64,000 nt of DNA, from contig NZ_SGNY01000010.1 in the NCBI RefSeq assembly GCF_007002745.1, forward strand, positions 166,593-230,592. The letters are read 5' to 3'. Position 1 is the stretch's first letter; each line of letters starts with the position of its first letter. The position numbers and the translations under genes are program-made. Below, one piece after another: positions 9,035-18,672 of this stretch. The notes under the pieces are model-generated. The model was given only the letters and a program-made list of their open reading frames with translations. It was not told where the DNA came from and did not search any database. The stretch is from Martinezella rhizogenes. Lineage in GTDB: Bacteria; Pseudomonadota; Alphaproteobacteria; Rhizobiales; Rhizobiaceae.

Positions 9035-10047
9035 CGAGCCCGCTTCCGCGTCTCAGCCTTGCCATGGACCCGGAGCGGACGCAGCATGTGCTGACACCAC
9101 AGGCGCTCGACAGGCTGTCACAGAGCGTCGATATCGTCGATATCAGCCGGATTCGCGACTTTCACGATCCATCGGTAAAAGACCAGCTGGAACGGACGGA
9201 TATTCTCCTGACCGGCTGGGGCTGTCCCGATATCGGCGCACGGGAACTCGCGTTGATGCCAAGGCTCAAGCTGATTTCCCATGCCGCCGGCACGGTGAAA
9301 TATTTCCTCTCGCAGGCGGTCTTCGAGCGCGGCATCACCGTGTGCAGCGCGGCGGAAGCCAATGCGCAGCCGGTCGCCGAATTTACGCAGGCGATGATCC
9401 TGCTTGCCGGCAAGCGCGTATTCAGCTTCCGACGGCTTTATGGAAACGATCGCGGACGCGAAAACGTCGATCGCCTGCAATCGCAGGCCATCGGCAATCT
9501 CGGCCTGACGGTCGGGGTGGTCGGCGCATCGCGCATCGGGCGTCGGGTCATCAATCTGCTGAAACCCTTCGATCTCGACATCATCCTTTTCGACCCGTTT
9601 TTAAGCGCGGCAGAGGCGGAGCGCCTTGGTGTGCGACTGGTAACGCTTGATGCGCTGATGGCAATCAGCGACGTCATTTCGCTGCATGCGCCGTCGCTGC
9701 CGCAGACCCGACATATGATCGGCGCGGAAGCGCTTGCCCGGATGAAGGACGGCGCAACCCTGATCAACACGGCGCGTGGTGCGCTCGTTGATGAAGAGGC
9801 GCTGCTGGCGGAACTGAAAACCGGGCGTATCGAAGCCGTCATCGATGTGACCGATCCGGAAGTGCCGCCGCCGGACTCTGCCTTCTACAGCCTGCCCAAC
9901 GTATTCCTGACACCGCACATCGCCGGCGCCGTGGGCCTCGAACGCGCCAGGCTGGGCGACATGGCAATCGCGGAAATCGAACGCTTTTGCCAGGGTGTGG
10001 CACTTGAACAGCAGGTGCGGCCGGAACATCTGGAACTGATCGCATGA
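9031..10047 (+). CDS. D-isomer-specific 2-hydroxyacid dehydrogenase
   Basis: A 338-residue NAD-dependent dehydrogenase. The Rossmann segment LTVGVVGASRIGRRV (residues about 158-172) replaces the middle glycine of GxGxxG by serine, as is seen in some members. NTARGALVDEEAL carries the arginine and TPHIAGAVG the catalytic histidine of the family. The start overlaps the stop of the DUF2264 gene (ATGA) and the stop overlaps the next start (ATGA), so translation is tightly coupled. It probably reduces or oxidises an alpha-keto or alpha-hydroxy acid derived from the substrate of this operon; the exact substrate cannot be read. Confidence 0.9.
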   Translation: MTSPLPRLSLAMDPERTQHVLTPQALDRLSQSVDIVDISRIRDFHDPSVKDQLERTDILLTGWGCPDIGARELALMPRLKLISHAAGTVKYFLSQAVFERGITVCSAAEANAQPVAEFTQAMILLAGKRVFSFRRLYGNDRGRENVDRLQSQAIGNLGLTVGVVGASRIGRRVINLLKPFDLDIILFDPFLSAAEAERLGVRLVTLDALMAISDVISLHAPSLPQTRHMIGAEALARMKDGATLINTARGALVDEEALLAELKTGRIEAVIDVTDPEVPPPDSAFYSLPNVFLTPHIAGAVGLERARLGDMAIAEIERFCQGVALEQQVRPEHLELIA

Positions 10048-10826
10048 GAATCTTCGAGCCGGGCCTCTGCTCCGTCACCTTCCGCTCCCTGTCGCCGCAG
10101 GCCGTCATCGACCTTGCCGTCGCAAACGGCATCAAGGCAATCGAGTGGGGCGCGGATATACATGTGCCGTCAGGCGATCTCGAAAACGCCAGGGATGTGG
10201 CCGAGCGGACCGCCAAAGCGGGCCTGACCGTCTCTTCCTACGGCTCCTACATCTTCGCGCCGGATTTTAAGCGGGAAGATTTGACCGCCGTTCTCGAAAC
10301 CGCCAAAGCGCTCGGCACCGGCCATATCCGCATCTGGCCGGGCCAACGCAAACGGCCCTCCACCGACTACTCTCCCGCCGAGCGCCGCAGGGCCACCGAG
10401 GCGCTGGCAGAGATCACCCGCCATGCGCAAGATTACGGCATGACGATCGGGCTGGAATATCACCCCAATTCACTGACGGACACCCTGCCCTCGGCCCTGC
10501 AACTGGCGCAGGATTTGGCCGTGCCCAACCTCTTTTTCTACTGGCAGCCGGCACCCGGCCTGCCGCTCGAAAAGGCTCTCGCTGAAATATCGGAAATTGG
10601 CTCACGCATCTGCCATCTGCACGTCTTCGCATGGCTTGCCGACACCAGCCGCCTGCCGCTTGCCGACCGCGCCGATTATTGGCGGTCGTGTGTCGAGGCG
10701 TTGCCGCAGAGCGAATGGACGAAACCGGCTTATGCGATGCTGGAATTCGTCAAAGGTGACGATGTCGGCCAGTTTGCGGAAGATGCGGTGGCGCTACGCG
10801 AGATCCTCGCCGGTCATACCGATTAG
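10044..10826 (+). CDS. sugar phosphate isomerase/epimerase family (TIM barrel)
   Basis: A 260-residue protein of the xylose isomerase-like/AP-endonuclease-2 TIM-barrel family. GIKAIEWGADIHV near the start, LGTGHIRIWPG, GLEYHPNSLTDT and ICHLHVFAW supply the acidic and histidine metal ligands expected at barrel strand ends. It is the last gene of the LacI-DUF2264-dehydrogenase operon and overlaps the preceding gene by 4 nt. Homologues act as sugar epimerases, isomerases or 3-keto-glycoside lyases; which applies here is unknown. Confidence 0.85.
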   Translation: MRIFEPGLCSVTFRSLSPQAVIDLAVANGIKAIEWGADIHVPSGDLENARDVAERTAKAGLTVSSYGSYIFAPDFKREDLTAVLETAKALGTGHIRIWPGQRKRPSTDYSPAERRRATEALAEITRHAQDYGMTIGLEYHPNSLTDTLPSALQLAQDLAVPNLFFYWQPAPGLPLEKALAEISEIGSRICHLHVFAWLADTSRLPLADRADYWRSCVEALPQSEWTKPAYAMLEFVKGDDVGQFAEDAVALREILAGHTD

Positions 10827-10911
10827 TGCACGATTGCAACCTCACACGCGACGTCATTCTCGGCCCTGTGCCGGGAATCTAATCACGTTGAACAAAATCA
10901 ACATGTTGCAG

Positions 10912-10934
10912 ATCCTCGGGACAGGCCCGAGGAT
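10912..10934. terminator. hairpin between convergent operons
   Basis: A perfect 9-bp stem, ATCCTCGGG and CCCGAGGAT, with a 5-nt loop lies in the 173-nt gap between the convergent isomerase and ABC ATPase genes. No run of T follows on either strand, so it is a stem-loop of terminator shape rather than a textbook intrinsic terminator. Confidence 0.45.
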
Positions 10935-10999
10935 GATAACGCAAGCTTTGCGGACTTCGTTAGCCGCCCTGTGGTGAGACAGCTCTCACCCACCCACTC

Positions 11000-12073
<1,074 letters not shown>

Positions 12074-12150
12074 GCTGTTTCTCCCGACTGTCGCGCCGCG
12101 CCAAGGGCGGCCGCGACAGTGTTGATGGTCTTATAAAATGTTTTCTCGGT

Positions 12151-13026
12151 TCAGCGTTTCATTCCCGTCGTGGCGATGCCTTCGATCAGCAGCCGCTGGA
12201 AAAACAGGAAGAACAGGAAGACCGGCACCAGCGACAGGTTGGACATGGCGAAAAGCGAGGTCCAGTCCGAGCTGCCGGTGGAATCCACGAAGGATCTGAG
12301 GCCGAGCTGCACGGTGTAGGTGTTGATGTCGTTCAGATAGATCAGCGGACCGAAGAAATCGTCCCAGGTCCAGATGAAGGAAAAGATGGCAGCCGTCGCC
12401 AGCACCGGCATCGACAGGGGCAACATGATCTTCCAGTAGATGCGGAAGGGCGAGCAGCCATCCATGACAGCAGCCTCGTCCAGTTCACGCGGGATACCGC
12501 GGAAGAACTGCACCATCAGGAAGATGAAGAAGGCATCCGTCGCCAGATATTTCGGCACGATCAGCGGCAGCGAGGTGTTCACCCAGCCCATTTCCAGAAA
12601 CAGGATATATTGCGGGATGAGCACGACATGATAGGGCAACATCAAGGTGCCGAGCATCAGCGCGAACCAGAAATTGCGCCCACCGAACCGCAGCCTTGCA
12701 AAAGCGAAGGCGGTGAGCGAGCAGCCGACCACATTGCCGATGGTGGCGAGCACCGAGATGAAGAAGGAGTTCCAGAAAAACTGCCCGAAACTCACCTGCA
12801 GCCCGGTCCAGCCGCGGATATAACCGCCGATATCGACCGACGAGGGAATGAGCGAGGAAGAACCGAACAGCTCATCCTGCGGCCGGAACGAACCTGAAAT
12901 CATCCACAGAATTGGATAGAGCATCGCAAAGGAAGCAATGATCAGCGCGGTGTGGAGCATCACCGATTTCAGCGGTGTGCGTTGCGGGCCTTGTCCGGGC
13001 CGGGGAGCGGTAACAGCGTCAGTCAT
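12151..13026 (-). CDS. ABC sugar importer permease (MalG type)
   Basis: A 291-residue inner-membrane permease with about six transmembrane helices. The EAA loop that contacts the ATPase is seen as ELDEAAVMDGCSPFRIYWKIMLPL around residues 185-208. The start overlaps the end of the upstream permease gene by 8 nt. Together with that MalF-type partner it forms the translocation pore for the sugar bound by the protein encoded at 13979-15268. Confidence 0.93.
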   Translation of the reverse strand: MTDAVTAPRPGQGPQRTPLKSVMLHTALIIASFAMLYPILWMISGSFRPQDELFGSSSLIPSSVDIGGYIRGWTGLQVSFGQFFWNSFFISVLATIGNVVGCSLTAFAFARLRFGGRNFWFALMLGTLMLPYHVVLIPQYILFLEMGWVNTSLPLIVPKYLATDAFFIFLMVQFFRGIPRELDEAAVMDGCSPFRIYWKIMLPLSMPVLATAAIFSFIWTWDDFFGPLIYLNDINTYTVQLGLRSFVDSTGSSDWTSLFAMSNLSLVPVFLFFLFFQRLLIEGIATTGMKR

Positions 13027-13972
13027 CGTAATGCACCCAGTATTTCGCGCTGAGGAACGAGAAGGCCGTGAACAGCGAGATGATGATCACCAAAATCCAG
13101 GCAAGCGCCGAGGCATAGCCCATGCGGAAGAAACCAAAGGCTTCCTGATAGAGGTAGAGCGTGTAGAACAGCGTCGAGTTGATCGGCCCGCCGGTGCCTT
13201 CGGAAATGATGAAGGCGGGCGTGAAGGCCTTGAAGGCATCGATCGTCTGGATCACGGCGTTGAAGAATATCACCGGTGTCAGGAGCGGCAGGGTAATGCG
13301 GAAGAACTGCCGCACCTTGCTTGCTCCGTCGATTTCGGCGGCTTCATACATATCCTGCGGGATTTGTCTCAGACCCGCGAGGAAGATGATCATCGGCGAA
13401 CCGAACTGCCAAACGGACAGGATGACCAGCGTGTAGATCGAATAATCCGGATTGGAAATCCAGCTTGGTCCTTCATAACCGAAAGCCTGCCACAGGATCA
13501 TGTTGACGAGGCCGTCAGAGGCGAAAAGCTGGCGCCAGAGCACGGCAATGGCCACGCTGGAACCCAGCAGCGACGGCAGATAGAAGATCGCCCGGTAGAG
13601 CGTCAAACCCTTGATGCCGCGATTGAAGGCGAGCGCCACCAGCAGAGCGAAGATGAGCTTCAGCGGCACCGACAGCAGCACATAGGTAAACGTCACCTGC
13701 ATGGCCGCTGCAAATTTCGGATCATCGGTGGCGATGCGCACATAGTTTGCCGCCCCCACCCAGTCCGGCGACTGCAACAGGTCATAATTGGTGAAAGACA
13801 GGTAAAGCGACGCGAGCGCCGGGCCCAGCGTGAGGCCGAAGAAGCCTATCAGCCAGGGCAGGAGAAACAGGTAGGCGTGAATATTGCGGTCGAACATCCG
13901 CTTCACGCTGCCCCGCTTCGGGAGAGCCGCGCCACGGCTCTCCCCCACAAGAGTTTCAGATCGAAATGCCAT
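13019..13972 (-). CDS. ABC sugar importer permease (MalF type)
   Basis: A 317-residue permease with about six transmembrane segments and an EAA loop (MYEAAEIDGASKVRQFFRITLPLLTP). ATG 13972 is preferred, with GGAAG nine nt upstream; a TTG two codons earlier (13978) would be too close to that site. The start codon lies 6 nt after the stop of the binding-protein gene and its stop overlaps the next permease start, so the three are one transcription unit. Confidence 0.92.
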   Translation of the reverse strand: MAFRSETLVGESRGAALPKRGSVKRMFDRNIHAYLFLLPWLIGFFGLTLGPALASLYLSFTNYDLLQSPDWVGAANYVRIATDDPKFAAAMQVTFTYVLLSVPLKLIFALLVALAFNRGIKGLTLYRAIFYLPSLLGSSVAIAVLWRQLFASDGLVNMILWQAFGYEGPSWISNPDYSIYTLVILSVWQFGSPMIIFLAGLRQIPQDMYEAAEIDGASKVRQFFRITLPLLTPVIFFNAVIQTIDAFKAFTPAFIISEGTGGPINSTLFYTLYLYQEAFGFFRMGYASALAWILVIIISLFTAFSFLSAKYWVHYDD

Positions 13973-13978
13973 ACGCAA

Positions 13979-15268
13979 TCACTTCCGTTTGATAACGGTT
14001 TCAGATTCCTTGACGAGGCGGTCACCGCCCTCTTCAGGCGAAATCTTGCCGAAGCCAACTTCCTCCGCCGTGCGTTTCAGGACAAAGGCGAATTCGCCTG
14101 CACCCGGGGGTGGCGCCGGCGGCAGATCGCCGACGCCGGGGGTAATCTCGGCGATATATTCCACCATGCTCTTGCTGACCTCATCGAGCTTGGGGGTAAG
14201 CGCGTTACGCATGGATTCCGAAGCGGGAACACCGCGTTCAACGCCCAGAATATCGATGCCCTGCGGGTCGGCGACCAGGAAGTTGATGAACCCAACCGCC
14301 TGCTGGATGCCGGCGCTGCCATTGGCGACGCTGATGAGCATGGAAGGTTTGAGATAGTGGCCGGAAGGGCCATCCTTCGTGCTCTTCGGATAGGAGCTTA
14401 TGGCAAGCTTGGCCTTGTTGAGCTTCTGATAACCGACGAACTGGTTGGAATGGGCGAATGCGGTTGCCGCCTTGCCCGTCGTCAGCGGGTTGGTTTCGAT
14501 ATTGAGCTGGTCGAGCGCCTGCACATCGGCCGGCACACAGGCGCCGCTCTTGCGCAGATCCGCCCACAAAGTGAACCACTTGGTCGCATCAGCAGGGTCA
14601 AAGCCGATGCCGCCATCCTGCGTGTAGAGCGATTTGCCGTTCTGGCGCAGCCAGTTCTCAAAGCTCGGCTCCACGCCGCTAGCATCGGCCGTGGCATAAT
14701 AACCGGGTTTCGGCTTGTTCTTGCTGAGCTTGGCGGCGTTTTCGGCAAACTCTTCCCAGGTCTGGCCGATGGATGGCGGCGTCGCGCCGGATTTTTCCCA
14801 GGCCGCCTGGTCGAAGAAAACGGCGCTGGAATTGACGCCGAGATTAATGCCGTAAAGCTTGCCATCGACCCGGCCGGAATCGATGTTCATCTTGCCGAAA
14901 TCTTCGATCTTCAGGCCCTTGCCGATATATTCATCGAGCGGCGCAAGCGCGCCGCGACGGCCATATTCGAAGATGTAACGATAATCCATCTGGATCAGGT
15001 CAGGCGCGTTGCGGCCCGCCACCTGCGTGGCAAGGCGCGGCCAGTAATCACTCCAGCCGGCAAACTCACCGGCAATATCGAGATCCGGCTTGACCTGCTT
15101 GTAGGCCGATATCGCCTTGTTGGTGCGATCGGCGCGTTCCTGCGACCCCCACCACAACATGCGAAGGCGCGCGGCCTGCGCCTGCGCCGACCCTCCTCCC
15201 AATGTTGCAAGCGACAGGGCCGCAAGCCCTGCTGAAAGCACACCTCTCCTGTGAAGCATCATGGGCAT
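13979..15268 (-). CDS. ABC sugar-binding protein with twin-arginine signal
   Basis: A 429-residue CUT1 binding protein. The signal region has HRRGVLSAG followed by a hydrophobic segment and an AQAQA cleavage region. The mature start RLRMLWWGSQERADRTNKAI parallels the orphan binding protein at 4696-5988. ATG 15268 is chosen because GGGAGGAG ends 6 nt before it; an upstream extension to 15295 lacks such a site. It heads a leftward operon with two permeases and an ATPase and is divergent from the TetR gene, with an operator-like palindrome between them. Confidence 0.92.
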   Translation of the reverse strand: MPMMLHRRGVLSAGLAALSLATLGGGSAQAQAARLRMLWWGSQERADRTNKAISAYKQVKPDLDIAGEFAGWSDYWPRLATQVAGRNAPDLIQMDYRYIFEYGRRGALAPLDEYIGKGLKIEDFGKMNIDSGRVDGKLYGINLGVNSSAVFFDQAAWEKSGATPPSIGQTWEEFAENAAKLSKNKPKPGYYATADASGVEPSFENWLRQNGKSLYTQDGGIGFDPADATKWFTLWADLRKSGACVPADVQALDQLNIETNPLTTGKAATAFAHSNQFVGYQKLNKAKLAISSYPKSTKDGPSGHYLKPSMLISVANGSAGIQQAVGFINFLVADPQGIDILGVERGVPASESMRNALTPKLDEVSKSMVEYIAEITPGVGDLPPAPPPGAGEFAFVLKRTAEEVGFGKISPEEGGDRLVKESETVIKRK

Positions 15269-15329
15269 TGGCAACTCCTCCCTATTGACTGCCAATTGAT
15301 GATGAACGTAAACGACACTTGCCGTTTTA

Positions 15330-15343
15330 TAACTAATTGGTTA
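15330..15343. promoter_or_regulatory. TetR-type operator candidate, site 1
   Basis: The 14-bp sequence TAACTAATTGGTTA is an imperfect palindrome in the divergent region between the binding-protein gene and the TetR gene. It matches the 14-bp site at 16256-16269 at 12 of 14 positions. Confidence 0.7.
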
Positions 15344-15385
15344 CATGGGAACACTGATCGCAAACATTGTCAAGCGGGTGCTGAA

Positions 15386-16084
15386 ATGGAAGAAACGACA
15401 AAAAACCAGCCACTCGATCCGGCTTCGGAAAAAGCACCTGCCCCCAAGCGCAAACGCGCCACCGCACAGGTGCGAAACCCTGAAAGAACCCGGGCCGCCA
15501 TCCTTGAAGCCGCCCGCCGCGAGGTGGCCGCCAAGGGGCTGGCGGGGGCTCGAATCGATGTCGTCGCCCGCCGCGCCGGCACTAACAAGCGGATGATCTA
15601 CCATTATTTCGGCGACAAGGATGCGCTTTATCTCGCCGTTCTGGAAGATGCCTATCGCCATATTCGCCACACCGAAAGGCGGCTCGACCTCACCCGCAAG
15701 CCCCCTTCGGAGGGCTTGCGGGAGCTTGCGCTTTTCACCTGGCACTATTTCCTCGATCACCCCGAATTCCTGAGCATCCTCGCCACCGAAAACCTCAATA
15801 AAGCCCGCTATCTCAGGCAATCCCCGACGATTGCCGCCATGCATTCGAATTTCATTTCGGAGCTGGAAGAGGTGCTGCGGCGCGGCCGTGACACCGGCGA
15901 GTTCCGTGACGGCCTCGATCCGATCGACGTCTATCTGACCATCGCTTCACTCGGCGCTTTCTATCTTTCGAACCGGTTCACGCTCTCGACGATCTTCCAG
16001 CGCGACCTGACCGACCCTGCCGAACTGGAAAGATGGGGCCAGCACATCGTCGACACGCTGCTTGCTGCAGTGCGGCCAGTCTGA
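15386..16084 (+). CDS. TetR/AcrR-family transcriptional regulator
   Basis: A 232-residue regulator. After a charged, lysine-rich tail the TetR DNA-binding domain runs from about residue 37 (RTRAAILEAARREVAAKGLAGARIDVVARRAGTNKRMIYHYFGDKDALYLAVLE), with helix-turn-helix ending in the typical IYHYFGDKDALY. The C-terminal helices form the ligand domain. ATG 15386 has only a weak ribosome site (GCGGGTG); in-frame starts further upstream would run through the operator. It is flanked by the importer operon (divergent) and the enzyme operon (downstream), and one operator-like palindrome lies before each. Confidence 0.88.
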   Translation: MEETTKNQPLDPASEKAPAPKRKRATAQVRNPERTRAAILEAARREVAAKGLAGARIDVVARRAGTNKRMIYHYFGDKDALYLAVLEDAYRHIRHTERRLDLTRKPPSEGLRELALFTWHYFLDHPEFLSILATENLNKARYLRQSPTIAAMHSNFISELEEVLRRGRDTGEFRDGLDPIDVYLTIASLGAFYLSNRFTLSTIFQRDLTDPAELERWGQHIVDTLLAAVRPV

Positions 16085-16118
16085 GCCGGCAGAACCGAAT
16101 TCTCGTTTAACAACAGCG

Positions 16119-16159
16119 ACGACGCGCTTTCGCATCCGCGAAGCGCGTCGTTTTCTTTT
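16119..16159 (+). terminator. rho-independent terminator of the TetR gene
   Basis: An 11-bp perfect stem (ACGACGCGCTT at 16119-16129, complement at 16141-16151) is followed by TTTTCTTTT. It lies 35 nt after the TetR stop and separates the regulator from the downstream enzyme operon, which must therefore have its own promoter. Confidence 0.92.
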
Positions 16160-16255
16160 GCGGCGCGGTGAGGAAGGCGAACGACGGCCTCTCTCAAAAT
16201 TCGAATTTTGTCCGCCAAAAACACCTTGACAGATCGCATCCTTCACGACCACAAA

Positions 16256-16269
16256 TAACCAAATGGTTA
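16256..16269. promoter_or_regulatory. TetR-type operator candidate, site 2
   Basis: TAACCAAATGGTTA, a near-perfect palindrome, lies 60 nt before the first oxidoreductase gene and 25 nt after a TTGACA hexamer (16226-16231), so it would overlap the promoter. It agrees with site 1 at 12 of 14 positions. Confidence 0.72.
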
Positions 16270-16328
16270 CAAATTGCCATGTTTGACGGAAGCGGCTTTC
16301 GGGAAAAGGCCGCCTTGGGAGGAAATTC

Positions 16329-17471
16329 ATGAAACGTATCGGCGTCATCATGCACGGCATCACCGGCCGCATGGGTTACAACCAGCATCTCGTTCGCTCC
16401 GTTCTCGCTATTCGCGATCAGGGCGGCGTGCTTTTGAAGAACGGCGAAAGGGTCATGCTTGACCCCATTCTGGTCGGCCGCAACGGCGCAAAGATCGAGG
16501 AAATCGCGAAAAAGCATAATGTCGCCCGCTGGACGACTGATATCGATGCGGCGCTTGCAAACCCTGACGATACGCTGTTCTTCGATGCCGGCACGACGCA
16601 GATGCGCGGCAGCCTGCTGGAGAAAGCCATCAAGGCCGGCAAGAACGTTTATTGCGAAAAGCCGATTTCCGACACGATGGAAGAGGCGCTGGCGATTGCC
16701 CGGCTCGCCGAAAGCGCCGGCATCAAGCACGGCGTCGTTCAGGACAAGCTGTTCCTGCCCGGCCTGCGCAAGCTCGCCATGCTGCGCGACAGCGGATTTT
16801 TCGGCAAAATCCTCTCGGTGCGCGGCGAGTTCGGGTACTGGGTGTTCGAGGGAGACTGGCAGCCGGCGCAGCGCCCGTCATGGAACTACCGCCTGAAGGA
16901 TGGCGGCGGCATCATTCTCGATATGCTGTGCCACTGGCGGTATGTGCTCGACAATCTGTTCGGCCCGGTGAAATCGGTAAGCTGCCTCGGCGCCACCCAT
17001 ATTCCGGAACGTTTTGATGAGCAGGGCAAAGCCTATAAGGCGGATGCGGACGATGCGGCCTATGCCACTTTTGAGCTGGAAGGCGGCGCCATCGCCCACA
17101 TCAATTCCTCATGGGCGGTGCGGGTGCGCCGCGACGATCTCGTCACCTTCCAGGTGGATGGCACCCATGGCTCGGCGGTGGCAGGCCTGACCAAATGCTT
17201 CACCCAGCACCGCACCAATACACCGAAACCGGTGTGGAACCCCGACCAGCCGCAGACCATCGATTTCTACAAGACCTGGCAGGAAGTGCCCGACAATGTC
17301 GTCTATGACAACGGCTTCAAGGCGCAGTGGGAAATGTTCGTGCGCCATCTGGTGGACAATGACCCATGGCCCTACGGGCTGATGGAAGGCGTGAAGGGCG
17401 TGCAGCTTGCCGAACTGGGGCTGAGATCGTGGAAGGAACGCCGCTGGCTCGACGTTCCGGCTATTTCCTGA
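16329..17471 (+). CDS. Gfo/Idh/MocA-family oxidoreductase
   Basis: A 380-residue NAD(P)-dependent sugar oxidoreductase. The N-terminal nucleotide region is atypical (GVIMHGITGRMGYNQHLV), and the family signature EKP occurs as CEKPISDTMEEAL near residue 114. The C-terminal domain has KDGGGIILDMLCHWRY, where the Asp and His correspond to the catalytic pair. GGGAGGAAATTC precedes ATG 16329. It is the first gene of the operon with a DUF993 protein, an isomerase and a second Gfo/Idh/MocA enzyme, and probably oxidises a glycoside or free sugar imported by the adjacent ABC system (inference). Confidence 0.9.
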   Translation: MKRIGVIMHGITGRMGYNQHLVRSVLAIRDQGGVLLKNGERVMLDPILVGRNGAKIEEIAKKHNVARWTTDIDAALANPDDTLFFDAGTTQMRGSLLEKAIKAGKNVYCEKPISDTMEEALAIARLAESAGIKHGVVQDKLFLPGLRKLAMLRDSGFFGKILSVRGEFGYWVFEGDWQPAQRPSWNYRLKDGGGIILDMLCHWRYVLDNLFGPVKSVSCLGATHIPERFDEQGKAYKADADDAAYATFELEGGAIAHINSSWAVRVRRDDLVTFQVDGTHGSAVAGLTKCFTQHRTNTPKPVWNPDQPQTIDFYKTWQEVPDNVVYDNGFKAQWEMFVRHLVDNDPWPYGLMEGVKGVQLAELGLRSWKERRWLDVPAIS

Positions 17472-17478
17472 GGAGGCG

Positions 17479-18645
17479 ATGTTGAGCGAACTCAAGCTAC
17501 CGAAGGACGACCGTAGTATCGAGGTCTACAAATTGTCCGGCACGCCCGTCGCGGTTGAAAAACGAAGTGCTGCGGATTTCAACCGCGTCGCTTTCGCCGC
17601 CGCCCATGTGGTGGCCGATCCGTTTGCCGATAATGACCCGTGGCTGACGCCCGCCATCGACTGGGACGCGACACTGCGCTTCCGTCACCGCCTGTGGGAC
17701 CTTGGCCTCGGTGTCGCCGAGGCCATGGATACGGCGCAGCGCGGCATGGGGCTCGCTTGGCCGCAGGCGCAGGAACTGATCTCCCGTTCGCTGAAGGAAG
17801 CAGCCAGCCGCAAGGATGCGCTGATTGCCTGCGGCGTGGGCACAGACCATCTCGATAGTGGCGGTTATGATCTAAACCAGATTATCGACTCTTATCTGGA
17901 ACAGCTTGATTTTGTTCAGGGAGAAGGCGGACGCGTTATCCTTATGGCAAGCCGCGCGCTGGCCGCTGCTGCCCGCTCGCCGGATGATTATCTCAAGGCT
18001 TATGCCAGGGTGCTTTCCCGCGCCGAGCAGAAAGTGGTGATCCACTGGCTGGGTGAGATGTTTGACCCGGCGCTTGAGGGTTACTGGGGCTCCGGTGACC
18101 ACATGCAGGCCATGGAAACCTGCCTTGCCATGATCGAGGAAAATGCCGACAAGATCGACGGCATCAAGATTTCGCTTCTTTCCAAGGAAAAGGAAATCGT
18201 CATGCGCCGCCGCCTGCCGGCTGGTGTGCGCATGTATACCGGCGACGACTTCAACTATGCCGAATTGATCGCCGGTGACGAACAGGGGCATTCGGACGCC
18301 CTGCTCGGCATTTTCGACGCCATTGCGCCGGCCGCCTCCAAGGCTCTCGCCAGCCTGAAGCGTGGCGCGGACAACGAGTTCTTCGATATTCTGGAGCCGA
18401 CGGTGGCGTTGTCGCGCCATATCTTCAAGGCGCCGACGCGCTTCTACAAGACCGGCGTGGTGTTCCTCGCCTATCTCAACGGGTTGCAGGAGCATTTCAC
18501 CATGGTTGGCGGGCAGGAAAGCACCCGCTCCACGCAGCATTTCGCCGAGCTTTTCCGGCTGGCGGACAAGGCCAATGTGCTGGCCGAACCGGATCTCGCA
18601 ACGCACCGCATGAAGGCGTTTCTTTCGGTCCGTGGCATTGGCTGA
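17479..18645 (+). CDS. DUF993 protein, dihydrodipicolinate synthase-like
   Basis: A 388-residue protein of the DUF993 family, which is related to the DapA/aldolase TIM-barrel group. The candidate Schiff-base lysine is in the segment KIDGIKISLLSKEKE at about residue 230; GEMFDPALEGYWG and YTGDDFNYAELI are strongly conserved-looking barrel elements. The gene starts 7 nt after the first oxidoreductase gene with GAGGAGGCG before ATG. A role as aldolase or dehydratase acting on a keto-sugar made by the flanking oxidoreductases is plausible, but no member is known to me with a proven reaction. Confidence 0.85.
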   Translation: MLSELKLPKDDRSIEVYKLSGTPVAVEKRSAADFNRVAFAAAHVVADPFADNDPWLTPAIDWDATLRFRHRLWDLGLGVAEAMDTAQRGMGLAWPQAQELISRSLKEAASRKDALIACGVGTDHLDSGGYDLNQIIDSYLEQLDFVQGEGGRVILMASRALAAAARSPDDYLKAYARVLSRAEQKVVIHWLGEMFDPALEGYWGSGDHMQAMETCLAMIEENADKIDGIKISLLSKEKEIVMRRRLPAGVRMYTGDDFNYAELIAGDEQGHSDALLGIFDAIAPAASKALASLKRGADNEFFDILEPTVALSRHIFKAPTRFYKTGVVFLAYLNGLQEHFTMVGGQESTRSTQHFAELFRLADKANVLAEPDLATHRMKAFLSVRGIG

Positions 18646-18672
18646 GGCAGCAGAACTAGGGGAGATATCGAT

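Noticed and set aside
12938..15235. 765-codon plus-strand frame across the permease and binding-protein genes
   Set aside because: It crosses gene boundaries of three well-supported minus-strand genes and encodes no recognisable protein.
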